Shown here piece after piece: positions 51,446-61,145 of a DNA stretch of 64,000 nt; the first letter of the stretch is position 1, and each line of letters starts with the position of its first letter. The stretch covers positions 1,647,001-1,711,000 of the forward strand of contig NZ_CP021248.1 in the NCBI RefSeq assembly GCF_017309955.1, in the 5' to 3' direction. The DNA comes from Novosphingobium sp. KA1. GTDB taxonomy: Bacteria > Pseudomonadota > Alphaproteobacteria > Sphingomonadales > Sphingomonadaceae. A program made the translations under genes and the position numbers. The notes beneath the pieces are model-generated. The model made no database searches. It saw only the letters and a program-made list of their open reading frames with translations, and was not told the DNA's origin.

Positions 51446-51631
51446 GAGGGGCCCACGGACGACGACGCGCACGCTGTAGCCTCATGCTGGCACAGCGTGA
51501 GGGCTTTCCCGTCTGGACGAGCGATCTCGCTCGGAAAACCTTTGCCAACAGTGTCGAAGTCAGCTTCGTGATGATCCGTTTGCCCGAGGTATTACCTCCC
51601 CAGTCTGGCGGCTCGCCCGCTTTGCTTTGCC

Positions 51632-54600
51632 TCAGCGCAGACGTCCGGCGATAAGTACGGCATAGCCCCAGTTTACTGAGTCAGATGCGGTTGCTGCCTC
51701 GCCTGGTTCCTGCGGATGGAACCGGATCACGCCGCTGACTTTCAAATCCGCATCGCGGCTGCCTGTACCGAACTTCCTGGCGACGAAACCGATCTGCCGC
51801 AGTTCGCCGGACGGGCTGCGATGCATAAGACCCTTGCCCGCGCCCATACCGGAACCGCCCAGTTCGATGCGATCACCGACGCGGACTTCACGCTCGATAT
51901 AAGCTTGGCATTGTGCGGGATCCGAATTGAAGGCGCTGGCACTCATCGCCCAGCCCAAGCCAACCTCTTCGGGTGATCCCTCCAGCACCAGCCCTTGCAT
52001 GGACAGGCCGGCAAACGGCACCGGGCGCCGCCGCGCCCAGCACGCTTCGCGGTCGCCCATGAAGTACCATAGTCCGCGCTTGGCCCTCGTCATCGCGACA
52101 TAGACCAGGCGGGCCTCTTCGGCCGAGGCGCCGACCAGATCCGGCGCTGCGCGGTTGCCCGCCATGCCAAATGGCGTGACGGAGGGCAGCACGACTACAT
52201 TGTCGAACTCCAAACCCTTTACCTTGTGGATGGTCGAGACGGTCACCGATGGACTGCCGGCGGTATTGCCGGACAAGCGGATGATATCGTCGCCGTGCAT
52301 GCCCTCGATGAAGCGGATCAGGGTGGAGATGTGGGGAAATTCGCGCTCCTGGCAGCATAGGTCCCAAAGCGCCTCGATCCCGTCGATGCGGTTCGGCGTG
52401 TCTTCGCTGCATTCGGGAATCTTGGTGGTCTGGCGGAAGGTGCCAACCAGCTGCCTTTTGAGGTCGTCCGTCAACGTTGCGTCGCGCTGTTCCAGTTCGC
52501 GGTTCAGGAACTCCAGCCACAGCGCATGATGGCGCAACGTAGCCGTGCGCAGGTTGGCAGTGCCTTGCACACGGATGCCGGGGATGTGCGGTTCCAGCAG
52601 GCGATGGGCCTGCGCCACTTCCGCGTTTGAGCGGCACAGGATCGCCAGCGTCTCGCCGCCCCGCGCCTCGGACTGCTGCCAGATTGCGGGGACTTGCGCG
52701 ACCGCCTCTTCGAATGACTGACCGTTCCAGTCCACGCGTTCGACGGAGACGGCTTCAGGTGCAGCCTGGCTTGCAGTCAGGAGCGTCATCTTGCGCCGAC
52801 GTGATCGCTCGTTTTCGGCAAAGAACGCGGCGATCATCTTCTGGCTGCGGTCGACGATCTGCCCGGCGGAGCGGAAATTCACCGCCAGCAGCAGTTGCGT
52901 CAGCGTCTCGCCGCCGAAATCCGCAACGAAGCGATCGAAATACTTTTCGGAAAAGGCGCCGTCCGGGCGGTTCCAGCGCAGGATGTCCTGATCATCATCA
53001 CCGATCACCATCACCCCTGCGCGCTCCTCGCTACCCCGGTGAAGGTTGCGAAGGACGGTGTAGATGTCCTCGGTCACGTCCTGGAACTCGTCCACCAGGA
53101 TGCAGCGCACGTCCCCGGCAACAGTGCGGCGGAAGGCCTCGTCGGTTTCCATGCGACGAGCGAAGGTCGGGAGCACGGTTTTCATGTCCGTTTCGCTCTG
53201 GTCCCCGCCGTCGCGCCCGAGATGGCGCAAGGCGAAGGAGTGGATCGTCGAGACGCGCACCCTCGACGCGTGCGCGGCATAACCGAGCGACTTGAACAGT
53301 TCGCGGATGCGCCGCCTGATCTCGAACACGACCGCGCGATTGAAAGCCAGGACGACGATCTGCGAGGGCTGAATCCGCTGTTCGCGGATCAGGTGGGCGA
53401 TGCGCCCGACAAGTACGAATGTCTTGCCCGCGCCCGGCCCAGCGTTGACCAGCAGGTGCTGATCGAAAGGATGACTGACCGCCTGCCACTGGGCTGGTTC
53501 TTCTGATTGGCGGAACCGGTCGAACAGCTCCACCGCCTTGGTCGCACGCAGCTGTTCCTGCATCTGCGCGATGCGGCTGCCGGTCTGCCCGCCCGTCCCC
53601 TGTTCGCTTTCTTCGGGCTCGATTTCGCCCAGTTGGGTTTCGAGAAAGTCCTTCAACTGCCCGGCGTCGGGCTTCTCGAAATAGCCCCTGATGAAGCTAT
53701 CCTGCGCATCGGGTCGCAGATTGGCGAAAACTTCCATCGCCAGGTTACGCGCTTCGGCAAGATCATTGATCTCGGTGAGTTCGCGCCAGACCGCCTCCTC
53801 GTCAGTTTCACCTTCATCGCGAAGCAGGACGACGTGCGAGAACTCGCGAAGCTCGGCGGACATGCTCACCAGCTTCAGGGCCGAGAGCAAACCGGCAGTC
53901 TGCTTCAGCGCGATGTGGCTGAAGCGCTTGTGTGCGTTTGCAGCGCGGACGCGATCGATTACCTCGGCAACCGCGATCTTGTCCTGCAGCGTGCGAACGA
54001 CCGCAAAAAGCGACTGCGCCCCGGCGATCAGCGCCTTCCGACGGGCCATCGCGTTGACATTGTCCGAAACGGCCAGTGTTGCTTCCCATGGCACCGTCTC
54101 GTCAGGCATCACGATCTGTTGCAGCTTGACGTCGCATGCCCGCAGCACCGTGCGCAATCCGCTGATATAGGCCGCTTCGATATCCCGGTTGCGCGCTTCC
54201 AGCTTACGCATTTCCGCCCCGGTAGGTTGCTTTCCATCCGGCATGGGCGCCTGCATGGCCAGCGGGCCGAGGTCGGCGAGGTCCAGCGGCTCGAAGCTGA
54301 CGCGCCCAGTGCCGTTCAACTGACGCAGTACCGTGATCGCAGCCGTATCGACCAGCGCGAACAGAGCAGCAATTTCCTCTGCCGTCAGTGTTTTGGCAAG
54401 GTTGCGCAACTGGAACTCGATATCTCGGCGCAGCGATACCGCGCCGCGCTTCTCCAGATCGACAAGGCACGCGAGTACGTCGTCGTTGGTCTTCATGGTT
54501 TCGCTCTGGAAGCGTATCTGCGTCAGGTTGATCACCGCTTCGATCTCGGCGACCGACGTCACCCCATTTCCCGCCGCGAAACGACCACCGCCCGGCGATC

Positions 54601-57600
54601 GCGACAGACCAAGACCGATCCTGTCTGCCAACCCTTCCAGCAGCCGGGTCAGACTTCCACGTCCCTGATCTGCTCCTTCCTGCCCCGGCGTGACCAGCCC
54701 GAGGAGGAGACCGGCCAGTTCCCCGATCGGCCCCTTTTCTCTGCGCAAGGTTTCCAGCAGTGAGGGACGCAGGGTGATTGTCATCACGTCTGGCAGCGAC
54801 GTGCACAGCCTCAGCTTGCCCGCCCGCTCAAGCCAGTAGAGCGCCATGCGCATCCGGGTGGTGGCAGCGCGGCGTTCGGTTTCGGATCCGGTGGACTTGA
54901 AGCCATGCGCGGGCACGATCGACAGTAGCCCTTCCTGCTCGGCCTGCGCGTGTTCCCGGACCTCCCGATAAATATCTTCGACTGCATGCCGCTCAAGGGT
55001 GTTGCGGGCACGCAAGTCACGTATCCGATCGAAGTCGGCGCTCGAATGCGGCAGCACTGCCGACAGCAGGTTCAGCTTCGCCTTCTCGCGCTCCGCCACG
55101 CCGCGACCGATGCGGCCGACTTCCTGCAGGTAATCCTCCAGATAGCCCGAGGGCGAGAAGTGCAGCACCCAATGGATGTGCGGGATATCCATGCCCATCC
55201 CGAAGGCCTTGGTGGCCACGAGCACGTCCAGCCTGCCCAGGCTGAAATCGGCGTGCACCTCCTCGCGCAGCCCGGCGTCCAGCCCCGCATGGTAGAAGCC
55301 GACGTTGGCCCCCGTTTGCTTGGCAAGTTCATCGGCCAGTGTTTTGGCCAGTTTGCGTGTCTGCACGAAGACGATCACGGCGCTGCGCTGCTTCGTCTCC
55401 TCGCTGTTCCTGCGCGCCTGCGCCATGGCATCGAGGATGACCGGCAGCCGGGCGGCAAGCGCGGCTGCCAGACCGGCACTGCCTGCTCCCGGCACCCGCT
55501 GCGGGCGGATTGCGATGTGCGAACGGATCGGATTGGCAAAAGTATCCGGCCTCGCCAGTAGCGGCAGTCTGGGTGCATCGCCGGTCACGCCGCTGAGGAA
55601 CGCTTCCAGCCTTTCGCGATCGGATGCGGTGATCGTGGCGGACAGCAGCAGGAACGGCGTAGGTTCCGCCTCCGGCGACGCCTGGCATTTCCGGCATCGT
55701 TCCAGCAACAGATGGGTGGCATGGAAGTAATCGGGCCGGAACTCGTAGCCCCATTGGTTGACGCAGTGCGCCTCGTCGACGACGACATGCTCAAGCCCCC
55801 CGTCTGCTTTCATCCGCTTTTCCAGCGCTTTCAGAAAGATCGGGCTACGCAGCCGTTCCGGCGCCACGTAAAGCAGGACGATGCGGTGATCGAGCACCCC
55901 CTGCATGACCTCATCCACCTCGTACTGCCTCAGATCGCTGTTGAGATAGTCGGCGCTGACCGCAAAGCCGCGCTGGCGCAAACCCTCAGCCTGATCGCGC
56001 ATCAGTGCCTTCAGCGGTGAGATCACCAAGGTCAGTCGCCGGTTGCGTAGGCCCCGGCACAACGCAGGCACCTGGAACAGGACGGACTTGCCCTCCCCGG
56101 TCGGCAGCGACACCAGCACATGACTGGTGCGTGCGCTGATCGCTTCCATCGGCCCGCGCTGCGTGTCCTTGAAGCCGGGCGCCGCATCGCTGCCGCCCTG
56201 CCAGTGCTTGACGAGGAACTGCTCCATCGCGGCATAGCCCGAAGGCGCTTCCTCGCGCTCAAGCCTCAAGGCCGACATGACGCTATCGAGCCGCGCGGTA
56301 TCGGCATCGCTGAACGGCGCTTCGTGCAAAGCCAGAACGTCGACTTTTTCAGCAAGGCCACGCACGACGGACGACAGGCGCGGGTCGATCAGAACTGGTG
56401 CGACAGAACGCTGCGCAAACCCAGTCGCATGCAACCATTTGGAAAGATGGCCCGGGATCAGCTTGGGCAGAGCTTCGAGTATCTCGGAAGTACGCACATT
56501 ATGCGGAAGGGCCTGGGTTTCCGCCACGCGACGTTGCGCGCAGGCGTACCACTGCTCCAGCGGCAGCGCTTCGACCACCGGTTGCAGCGACAGGTCCGCG
56601 CTGCCAGCGATCGATTGCCATTGCGGCCAGTTGGCCAGCACATCGACGACCACGAAGCCTTTACGCGCGGCGCGGCTCAGGTGCTCGCGCCTGCTGCGGT
56701 ACGATGGGCGCACTTCACCAAGGCCGACCTCGGCCAGCCCGGCCTCCAGCATTCGGACAAGCTCAGGGCTCTGCGAACTACCGATCAGCAGGATGGGCGT
56801 AGCACCGGCGCGGTGCTGCGATACTTCCCAACATGTACGCAGCACGTCCTGCCAGTACCCTGCCTGATCGCGCGCGTGAGGATGCAGGACGTGATGCCGC
56901 CGCGTGATCAGCACCGGGCGGACGGGCAGCGCCGCGAAATCCATCGCAGCGCCCTGCGGCTCTATAAGCTCCAGCGTCAGGGTGACGAAAGCATCGATGC
57001 CGCCTGCCACCTCCAGAATGTCGGCGGGTCGATCCGGCACGATCCAATGTGTGACCGGTCCGTCATTCGCCATCCTGACCAGCGATGTCGTCGACCAGTC
57101 ACGCAGCAGCCCCTCGGGATCGCCAAGGTGCGCGCTGGCGGGATCGGGCAGGACGATCACATTGTCAGGTTCGGCCAGGATGTAGGTGTTCGGATCCGTA
57201 TCGCGCCACCAGGCAAGATCGCGCGGCATTTCTGCAATCCGGAACCGCCCGCCGCGCGGCGTGATGCAGGCGCGGTCGAGCGCCTGCGCCAGCGCCTGAT
57301 CGACATCCGTCACCCAGCGCGGAATCATGTTGCGGCGTAGCGATATACGCTGCGCGGCGGTCATACGGGCAACGCCTAGTACAACGGCGGCCGCCGGGCT
57401 GAGTGGAGCGCTCTCCCGTAGCGTCCGCTCCAGCAACGCCGCATCGATCTCGCACAAATCGCAAGGGAGCCTGACCGAAGAACCTGCGGGGGCGACCACC
57501 ACATCGGGCACCCAGTCGAACGCTGCAATACGATCGCGGGGAAGGACAAGCAGGCGGCCCATCTCCGCCTTGTTCAGCAGGGCTTCCGGCGCGGTACGGG

Positions 57601-59176
57601 GATGATAGGCACTGCCCTCCAGCACCCGCGCCATCGCATCCAGCAGTTGCGCGGCATCGGCGAACTCGCCCAGCAACACCCGGCGCGCGAAATCGGCGGG
57701 CAGAAGGGAGAGTTGTCGCCTGAACAGCGCTAGGGCCGCCTGCGCATCACCGTCCGCGCGATGTTCCCCGCCGAGCGCGTGTGAGGCCGCCTGCGGTTCG
57801 ATTAGGAACTGCACCAGCAGCGTGTCCCAGATCAGCGGAATGGTCTCTGTGCCGGTGGCTTTGCAGATAATCGGCCAGTCCCACGCCAGCAGATTATGAC
57901 CTACAACGACGGCCGCCGCCCCTGCCTTCTCCACCAATTGAGCCAGCGCCATCGTGGGCGTGGTGCCAGCACTCTCGCGATAAAGCAGGTTCGCTGCGTC
58001 GGCCTGCGCGCAACCGACCTCCCAGATACGCTCGCCATCGGTTTCCAGATCGATCGACAGCGCCTGCCAGGAAAGCAGCGTTGGCACGCGCGACAGTTCC
58101 GCGCTCAGCGTTTCCGGGTTGGTGCGCCAGCCCGCCACGAGTTCTGCCCTGCGATCGATAGACAGTTTCTCGAACAGAGCAAGCGCAAGCGCCGGCTTGT
58201 CCGCGACCCAGGCATCCAGCCCCGGCCCCTCCAACAGGCCCTTGTCTGCAAGGGCGCCGATCCACGCTTCAAGAAACGGATCGAGGGCCAACCCGGATGC
58301 AAGAACATGCCCGGCAAGTGCGGCCTCGAATTCCTGCGTACCGGCGAACCATTCGCTCCAATCTTCCGGGGAGTCCTGCGCGCTCCTGCTATGGAGGTGC
58401 CATTCCATCAGTTTTGCGCGCAGCGACGGTGCCGCGCGGCGCATCCAGTCACGCTGCGGGACGCCAAGCGCCAACAACTGCGGCAGCGTGAACAGCGTGA
58501 GATCGAAGGCGAGATCGAGCCTGGCTGCGGACCATCCCGCAACGAAGCCATAGCGCGCCTGCGCTAACTTGCCCCACAGTGCCGTGCCTTCCAATTCGGG
58601 CGGCGAAAGTGTGGCAATGCGCGCCTTCAACACCTCCTCCAGCACCGGATCTGCAAGATCGGTCGGCGCATCGTTGTTCCAGCGGCTGCGATACCAATCG
58701 GCCCGCAGCAGCGTCCAGAACCTCGGCCAGGCCAACCCAGCCAGCTCAGCGCGGCGAATGCTATCCAACTGCGCCTGCGTCAGCGACGGAGAAGCCGAAA
58801 GCTGCGAGATTTCGGAAAGCGGCAGCCATTGCGCCGCAATCCTGCTCTTGCCCTGCCGCTGATCGCTGCCCAGCATGAACAGTACGCGGGCTCCCACGTC
58901 AGGCAGCTGTGCTTGATGATCGCGAGGCCCGGCCCGCCCCTTGATGTGGAAGAAGATTTCTTCCCGTCCCCCATCCGCGATCAGAAATCCGAAGCCACGC
59001 CCCGCTTCGATCCGGGATACCGCACCGATAACTGGCAGTGCCAGCATCGGACTGTTACCCTTATGCTTGCCCAATCGCGGCGTGGTGCGTGAGGATTGTT
59101 GAATCCGAGCTTCTTGCGCCTTGAGGTCGCCTGCATCCAGATTCAGCTTCGCCAACTGCTCACCGAGCGACGTCAT
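51632..59176 (-). CDS. Giant multidomain protein: cold-shock fold, DEDDh exonuclease, RecQ-type helicase and UvrD-type helicase
   Basis: A single uninterrupted 2,514-residue frame. (1) Residues 46-117: cold-shock-like nucleic-acid-binding fold (GRGFGFL, EIFFHI). (2) About 368-500: DnaQ/RNase T-like DEDDh 3'-5' exonuclease, with Asp376 and Glu378 in SIDLETDG, Asp433 in GHNLLAWDW, and His472/Asp477 in EHRADGD. (3) About 980-1400: RecQ-family SF2 helicase with Walker A LPTGEGKS (1024-1031), DEAH 1134-1137, CVNQWGYEFRPDY aromatic loop, SATIT, and motif VI QEVGRIGRG (1351-1359). (4) About 1900-2375: UvrD/Rep SF1A helicase with GPGAGKT (1913-1919), DEFQD (2029-2033), VNFRS, STIHKVKGLEF (2314-2324) and VAMTRAKRG. 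The parts at 120-365, 550-980 and 1400-1890 are unassigned. All catalytic motifs look intact. It is probably a DNA-processing machine; the neighbouring dGTPase suggests phage defence, which is inference. Confidence 0.9.
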   Translation of the reverse strand: MTSLGEQLAKLNLDAGDLKAQEARIQQSSRTTPRLGKHKGNSPMLALPVIGAVSRIEAGRGFGFLIADGGREEIFFHIKGRAGPRDHQAQLPDVGARVLFMLGSDQRQGKSRIAAQWLPLSEISQLSASPSLTQAQLDSIRRAELAGLAWPRFWTLLRADWYRSRWNNDAPTDLADPVLEEVLKARIATLSPPELEGTALWGKLAQARYGFVAGWSAARLDLAFDLTLFTLPQLLALGVPQRDWMRRAAPSLRAKLMEWHLHSRSAQDSPEDWSEWFAGTQEFEAALAGHVLASGLALDPFLEAWIGALADKGLLEGPGLDAWVADKPALALALFEKLSIDRRAELVAGWRTNPETLSAELSRVPTLLSWQALSIDLETDGERIWEVGCAQADAANLLYRESAGTTPTMALAQLVEKAGAAAVVVGHNLLAWDWPIICKATGTETIPLIWDTLLVQFLIEPQAASHALGGEHRADGDAQAALALFRRQLSLLPADFARRVLLGEFADAAQLLDAMARVLEGSAYHPRTAPEALLNKAEMGRLLVLPRDRIAAFDWVPDVVVAPAGSSVRLPCDLCEIDAALLERTLRESAPLSPAAAVVLGVARMTAAQRISLRRNMIPRWVTDVDQALAQALDRACITPRGGRFRIAEMPRDLAWWRDTDPNTYILAEPDNVIVLPDPASAHLGDPEGLLRDWSTTSLVRMANDGPVTHWIVPDRPADILEVAGGIDAFVTLTLELIEPQGAAMDFAALPVRPVLITRRHHVLHPHARDQAGYWQDVLRTCWEVSQHRAGATPILLIGSSQSPELVRMLEAGLAEVGLGEVRPSYRSRREHLSRAARKGFVVVDVLANWPQWQSIAGSADLSLQPVVEALPLEQWYACAQRRVAETQALPHNVRTSEILEALPKLIPGHLSKWLHATGFAQRSVAPVLIDPRLSSVVRGLAEKVDVLALHEAPFSDADTARLDSVMSALRLEREEAPSGYAAMEQFLVKHWQGGSDAAPGFKDTQRGPMEAISARTSHVLVSLPTGEGKSVLFQVPALCRGLRNRRLTLVISPLKALMRDQAEGLRQRGFAVSADYLNSDLRQYEVDEVMQGVLDHRIVLLYVAPERLRSPIFLKALEKRMKADGGLEHVVVDEAHCVNQWGYEFRPDYFHATHLLLERCRKCQASPEAEPTPFLLLSATITASDRERLEAFLSGVTGDAPRLPLLARPDTFANPIRSHIAIRPQRVPGAGSAGLAAALAARLPVILDAMAQARRNSEETKQRSAVIVFVQTRKLAKTLADELAKQTGANVGFYHAGLDAGLREEVHADFSLGRLDVLVATKAFGMGMDIPHIHWVLHFSPSGYLEDYLQEVGRIGRGVAEREKAKLNLLSAVLPHSSADFDRIRDLRARNTLERHAVEDIYREVREHAQAEQEGLLSIVPAHGFKSTGSETERRAATTRMRMALYWLERAGKLRLCTSLPDVMTITLRPSLLETLRREKGPIGELAGLLLGLVTPGQEGADQGRGSLTRLLEGLADRIGLGLSRSPGGGRFAAGNGVTSVAEIEAVINLTQIRFQSETMKTNDDVLACLVDLEKRGAVSLRRDIEFQLRNLAKTLTAEEIAALFALVDTAAITVLRQLNGTGRVSFEPLDLADLGPLAMQAPMPDGKQPTGAEMRKLEARNRDIEAAYISGLRTVLRACDVKLQQIVMPDETVPWEATLAVSDNVNAMARRKALIAGAQSLFAVVRTLQDKIAVAEVIDRVRAANAHKRFSHIALKQTAGLLSALKLVSMSAELREFSHVVLLRDEGETDEEAVWRELTEINDLAEARNLAMEVFANLRPDAQDSFIRGYFEKPDAGQLKDFLETQLGEIEPEESEQGTGGQTGSRIAQMQEQLRATKAVELFDRFRQSEEPAQWQAVSHPFDQHLLVNAGPGAGKTFVLVGRIAHLIREQRIQPSQIVVLAFNRAVVFEIRRRIRELFKSLGYAAHASRVRVSTIHSFALRHLGRDGGDQSETDMKTVLPTFARRMETDEAFRRTVAGDVRCILVDEFQDVTEDIYTVLRNLHRGSEERAGVMVIGDDDQDILRWNRPDGAFSEKYFDRFVADFGGETLTQLLLAVNFRSAGQIVDRSQKMIAAFFAENERSRRRKMTLLTASQAAPEAVSVERVDWNGQSFEEAVAQVPAIWQQSEARGGETLAILCRSNAEVAQAHRLLEPHIPGIRVQGTANLRTATLRHHALWLEFLNRELEQRDATLTDDLKRQLVGTFRQTTKIPECSEDTPNRIDGIEALWDLCCQEREFPHISTLIRFIEGMHGDDIIRLSGNTAGSPSVTVSTIHKVKGLEFDNVVVLPSVTPFGMAGNRAAPDLVGASAEEARLVYVAMTRAKRGLWYFMGDREACWARRRPVPFAGLSMQGLVLEGSPEEVGLGWAMSASAFNSDPAQCQAYIEREVRVGDRIELGGSGMGAGKGLMHRSPSGELRQIGFVARKFGTGSRDADLKVSGVIRFHPQEPGEAATASDSVNWGYAVLIAGRLR

Positions 59177-59750
59177 TTGGGCTCAAGTCCTGCGACGGCA
59201 ACACTCGGCCTGAACATGCGATCCCTCAAACAATGGGAGGCATCAAACGTTTGCAAACACATAGCGTAGTCTGAGGGGTAACAACACCGCATAATACGTT
59301 GTGTTATCATACTAATTGTTAACTGAAAGCAAGGGGCAGGCTCGACTGCGCGTGCGCTTTCTTATCTTCTTCATTCCCGACCGGTTCCCCAGGCCGAAAC
59401 AAGCTTAAACCCCTGTCTGGATTTCCAGCAACAGATTAAACAGCGCCGTTTGCTTCATCAGAGAACATCATACTCCAGACGAAGATCGCCCTCCGCTAGT
59501 CCATATTCCAATCTGAGCCATATGTTCTGACGTCGGACAGCCTTCGTGATCGAGTGCTGCCACGTGACAAGCCGGGCCTGCTCCGCCATCAAGTCTCCGC
59601 TACGCTTTCTCGTCAGATACTCCGGTTCACTCCGCGCCTCCTGCAACAAGGTCATACCCGTGCTAGTCACAGTCACCTCGAAAAAACGGGCAGGCGAACC
59701 TGCAGCATATTCCCGGAAGCGCCCCTTCCTCTCCGAGGATCGGTGACGCC
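59177..59750. other. 574-bp divergent intergenic region between giant helicase and dGTPase genes
   Basis: The region is locally AT-rich around 59270-59330 (ATAATACGTTGTG, TTATCATACTAATTG), the likely promoter zone of the leftward giant gene. A 72-codon open frame at 59458-59676 on the minus strand (a product with EARSEPEYLTRKRSGD) lacks a recognisable family or strong ribosome site; I do not call it a gene but it could be a small cofactor of the locus. Confidence 0.45.
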
Positions 59751-61088
59751 ATGAGCTGGCTTGCTCGCCGCGAAGGCTGGACCCCGCAGCAGGAAGACGC
59801 CCGTGATGATGGCGACATCGACTATGCCCGCGTCATCCATTCCGCCTCGTTTCGGCGACTCCAGGGAAAGACGCAGATCCTGAATCTGGGCGACAGCGAC
59901 TTCTATCGCACCCGCCTCACCCACTCGCTCGAAGTCGCCCAGATCGCCGGCGGTATCGCCCACCAGTTGGAGAAGAGCTTCCCGGGGCATGAGGCAACCG
60001 CGCTGCTGCCCGACCGGGGAACGATCCACTCGATCGGCTGCACGCATGACTTTGGCCACCCGCCTTTTGGTCATGGCGGCGAAATCGCGCTCAACTACTG
60101 CATGCGCGAGGCCGGCGGGTTCGAGGGTAACGGTCAGACGCTGCGCATCCTTGCCCGGCTTGAAAGCTTCTCTGCCGGCGCAGGCGCGAACCTGTCACGG
60201 CGCACGATGCTCGGCGTCCTCAAGTACCCTGTCGCCTTCAGCACTCTGGCGAACCCTTCGATCGTTCCTACGCTTTGCGAGGGACCATCGATGATCAAGG
60301 TACTCGACGGGCGCTCGTGCAAGCCTCCCAAGTGTTATCACGACAGCGAGCAGGACGTGGTCGACTGGATTCTGGACCCGCTTTCGGCGGCCGATCGCGA
60401 GGCCTTCCAGAGCTTTGCCCTGCAGGAAGGCAAGCATGCCAAGCCGCTGTACAAAGCACTCGACTGCTCGATCATGGATGCCGCGGACGACATCGCCTAT
60501 GGCGTCCATGACCTCGAGGACGCGATCGCCCTCGACCTCGTAAGTCGTGATGCTTTCGCGGCCGCACTGCAGGACAAGTGCCCCTCGTTCCTCAACGCGC
60601 TCAAGGCGAAGTATCCCGGAGAGAGCGAAAACGACGTCTTTGCGCAGATGGTCGATGGACTCTTCAACAACGCGGCTTCGCGCAAGCGCTTCATCGGCCG
60701 TCTGGTCCATCACTTCCTGACCGCCGTCCAGTTCGTGGAGCGCCCGCAGTTTGCCGAACCCTTCCTGCGTTGGAGTGCGCGCGTGGCCTCCCCCCAGCGC
60801 GAGATGCTCGATGCCCTGCAGGATTTCGTCGTACGCGAAGTGATCGCCTCGCCTGCCGTCCAGCACCTGGAATTCAAGGGTCAGGGCATGGTCATCGCCG
60901 TATTCGAAGCCATGCAGGCGGATCCGAAGCGTCTGCTGCCTCGCGAGGAACTGGCAAAGTTCGAGGGTTCCGGCGGCAATCTCCGGGTCATCTGCGACTA
61001 TGTCGCAGGCATGACCGACATGCACCTGCTCAAGACGTACGAGCGGCTGTTCTCACCGCGAATGGGCTCGGTGTTCGACAGGCTCTAG
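59751..61088 (+). CDS. Deoxyguanosine triphosphate triphosphohydrolase (dGTPase), anti-phage-like class
   Basis: A 445-residue HD-domain enzyme that cleaves dGTP to deoxyguanosine and triphosphate. The metal site is His58 in RTRLTHSLEVAQ, His99-Asp100 in GCTHDFGHPPFGHGGE, and a distal Asp in SIMDAADDIAYGVHDLEDA. The N-terminal signature DYARVIHSASFRRLQGKTQILNLGDSDFYRTRL resembles the family that includes dGTPases shown to starve phage of nucleotides. GGTGA lies four bases before the ATG. It is divergent from the giant helicase gene. A housekeeping dgt function is possible, but the neighbours argue for an accessory role. Confidence 0.92.
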   Translation: MSWLARREGWTPQQEDARDDGDIDYARVIHSASFRRLQGKTQILNLGDSDFYRTRLTHSLEVAQIAGGIAHQLEKSFPGHEATALLPDRGTIHSIGCTHDFGHPPFGHGGEIALNYCMREAGGFEGNGQTLRILARLESFSAGAGANLSRRTMLGVLKYPVAFSTLANPSIVPTLCEGPSMIKVLDGRSCKPPKCYHDSEQDVVDWILDPLSAADREAFQSFALQEGKHAKPLYKALDCSIMDAADDIAYGVHDLEDAIALDLVSRDAFAAALQDKCPSFLNALKAKYPGESENDVFAQMVDGLFNNAASRKRFIGRLVHHFLTAVQFVERPQFAEPFLRWSARVASPQREMLDALQDFVVREVIASPAVQHLEFKGQGMVIAVFEAMQADPKRLLPREELAKFEGSGGNLRVICDYVAGMTDMHLLKTYERLFSPRMGSVFDRL

Positions 61089-61145
61089 GCGCCCTTCGGA
61101 CGGTTTGGCGCTTGCCCCGCATGCCTTTGCCAAGACTGATGAGGC

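Noticed and set aside
51484..51655. 57-codon open stretch after the IS21-like relic
   Set aside because: No recognised transposase fragment and no ribosome site; may be remnant coding DNA but cannot be supported.
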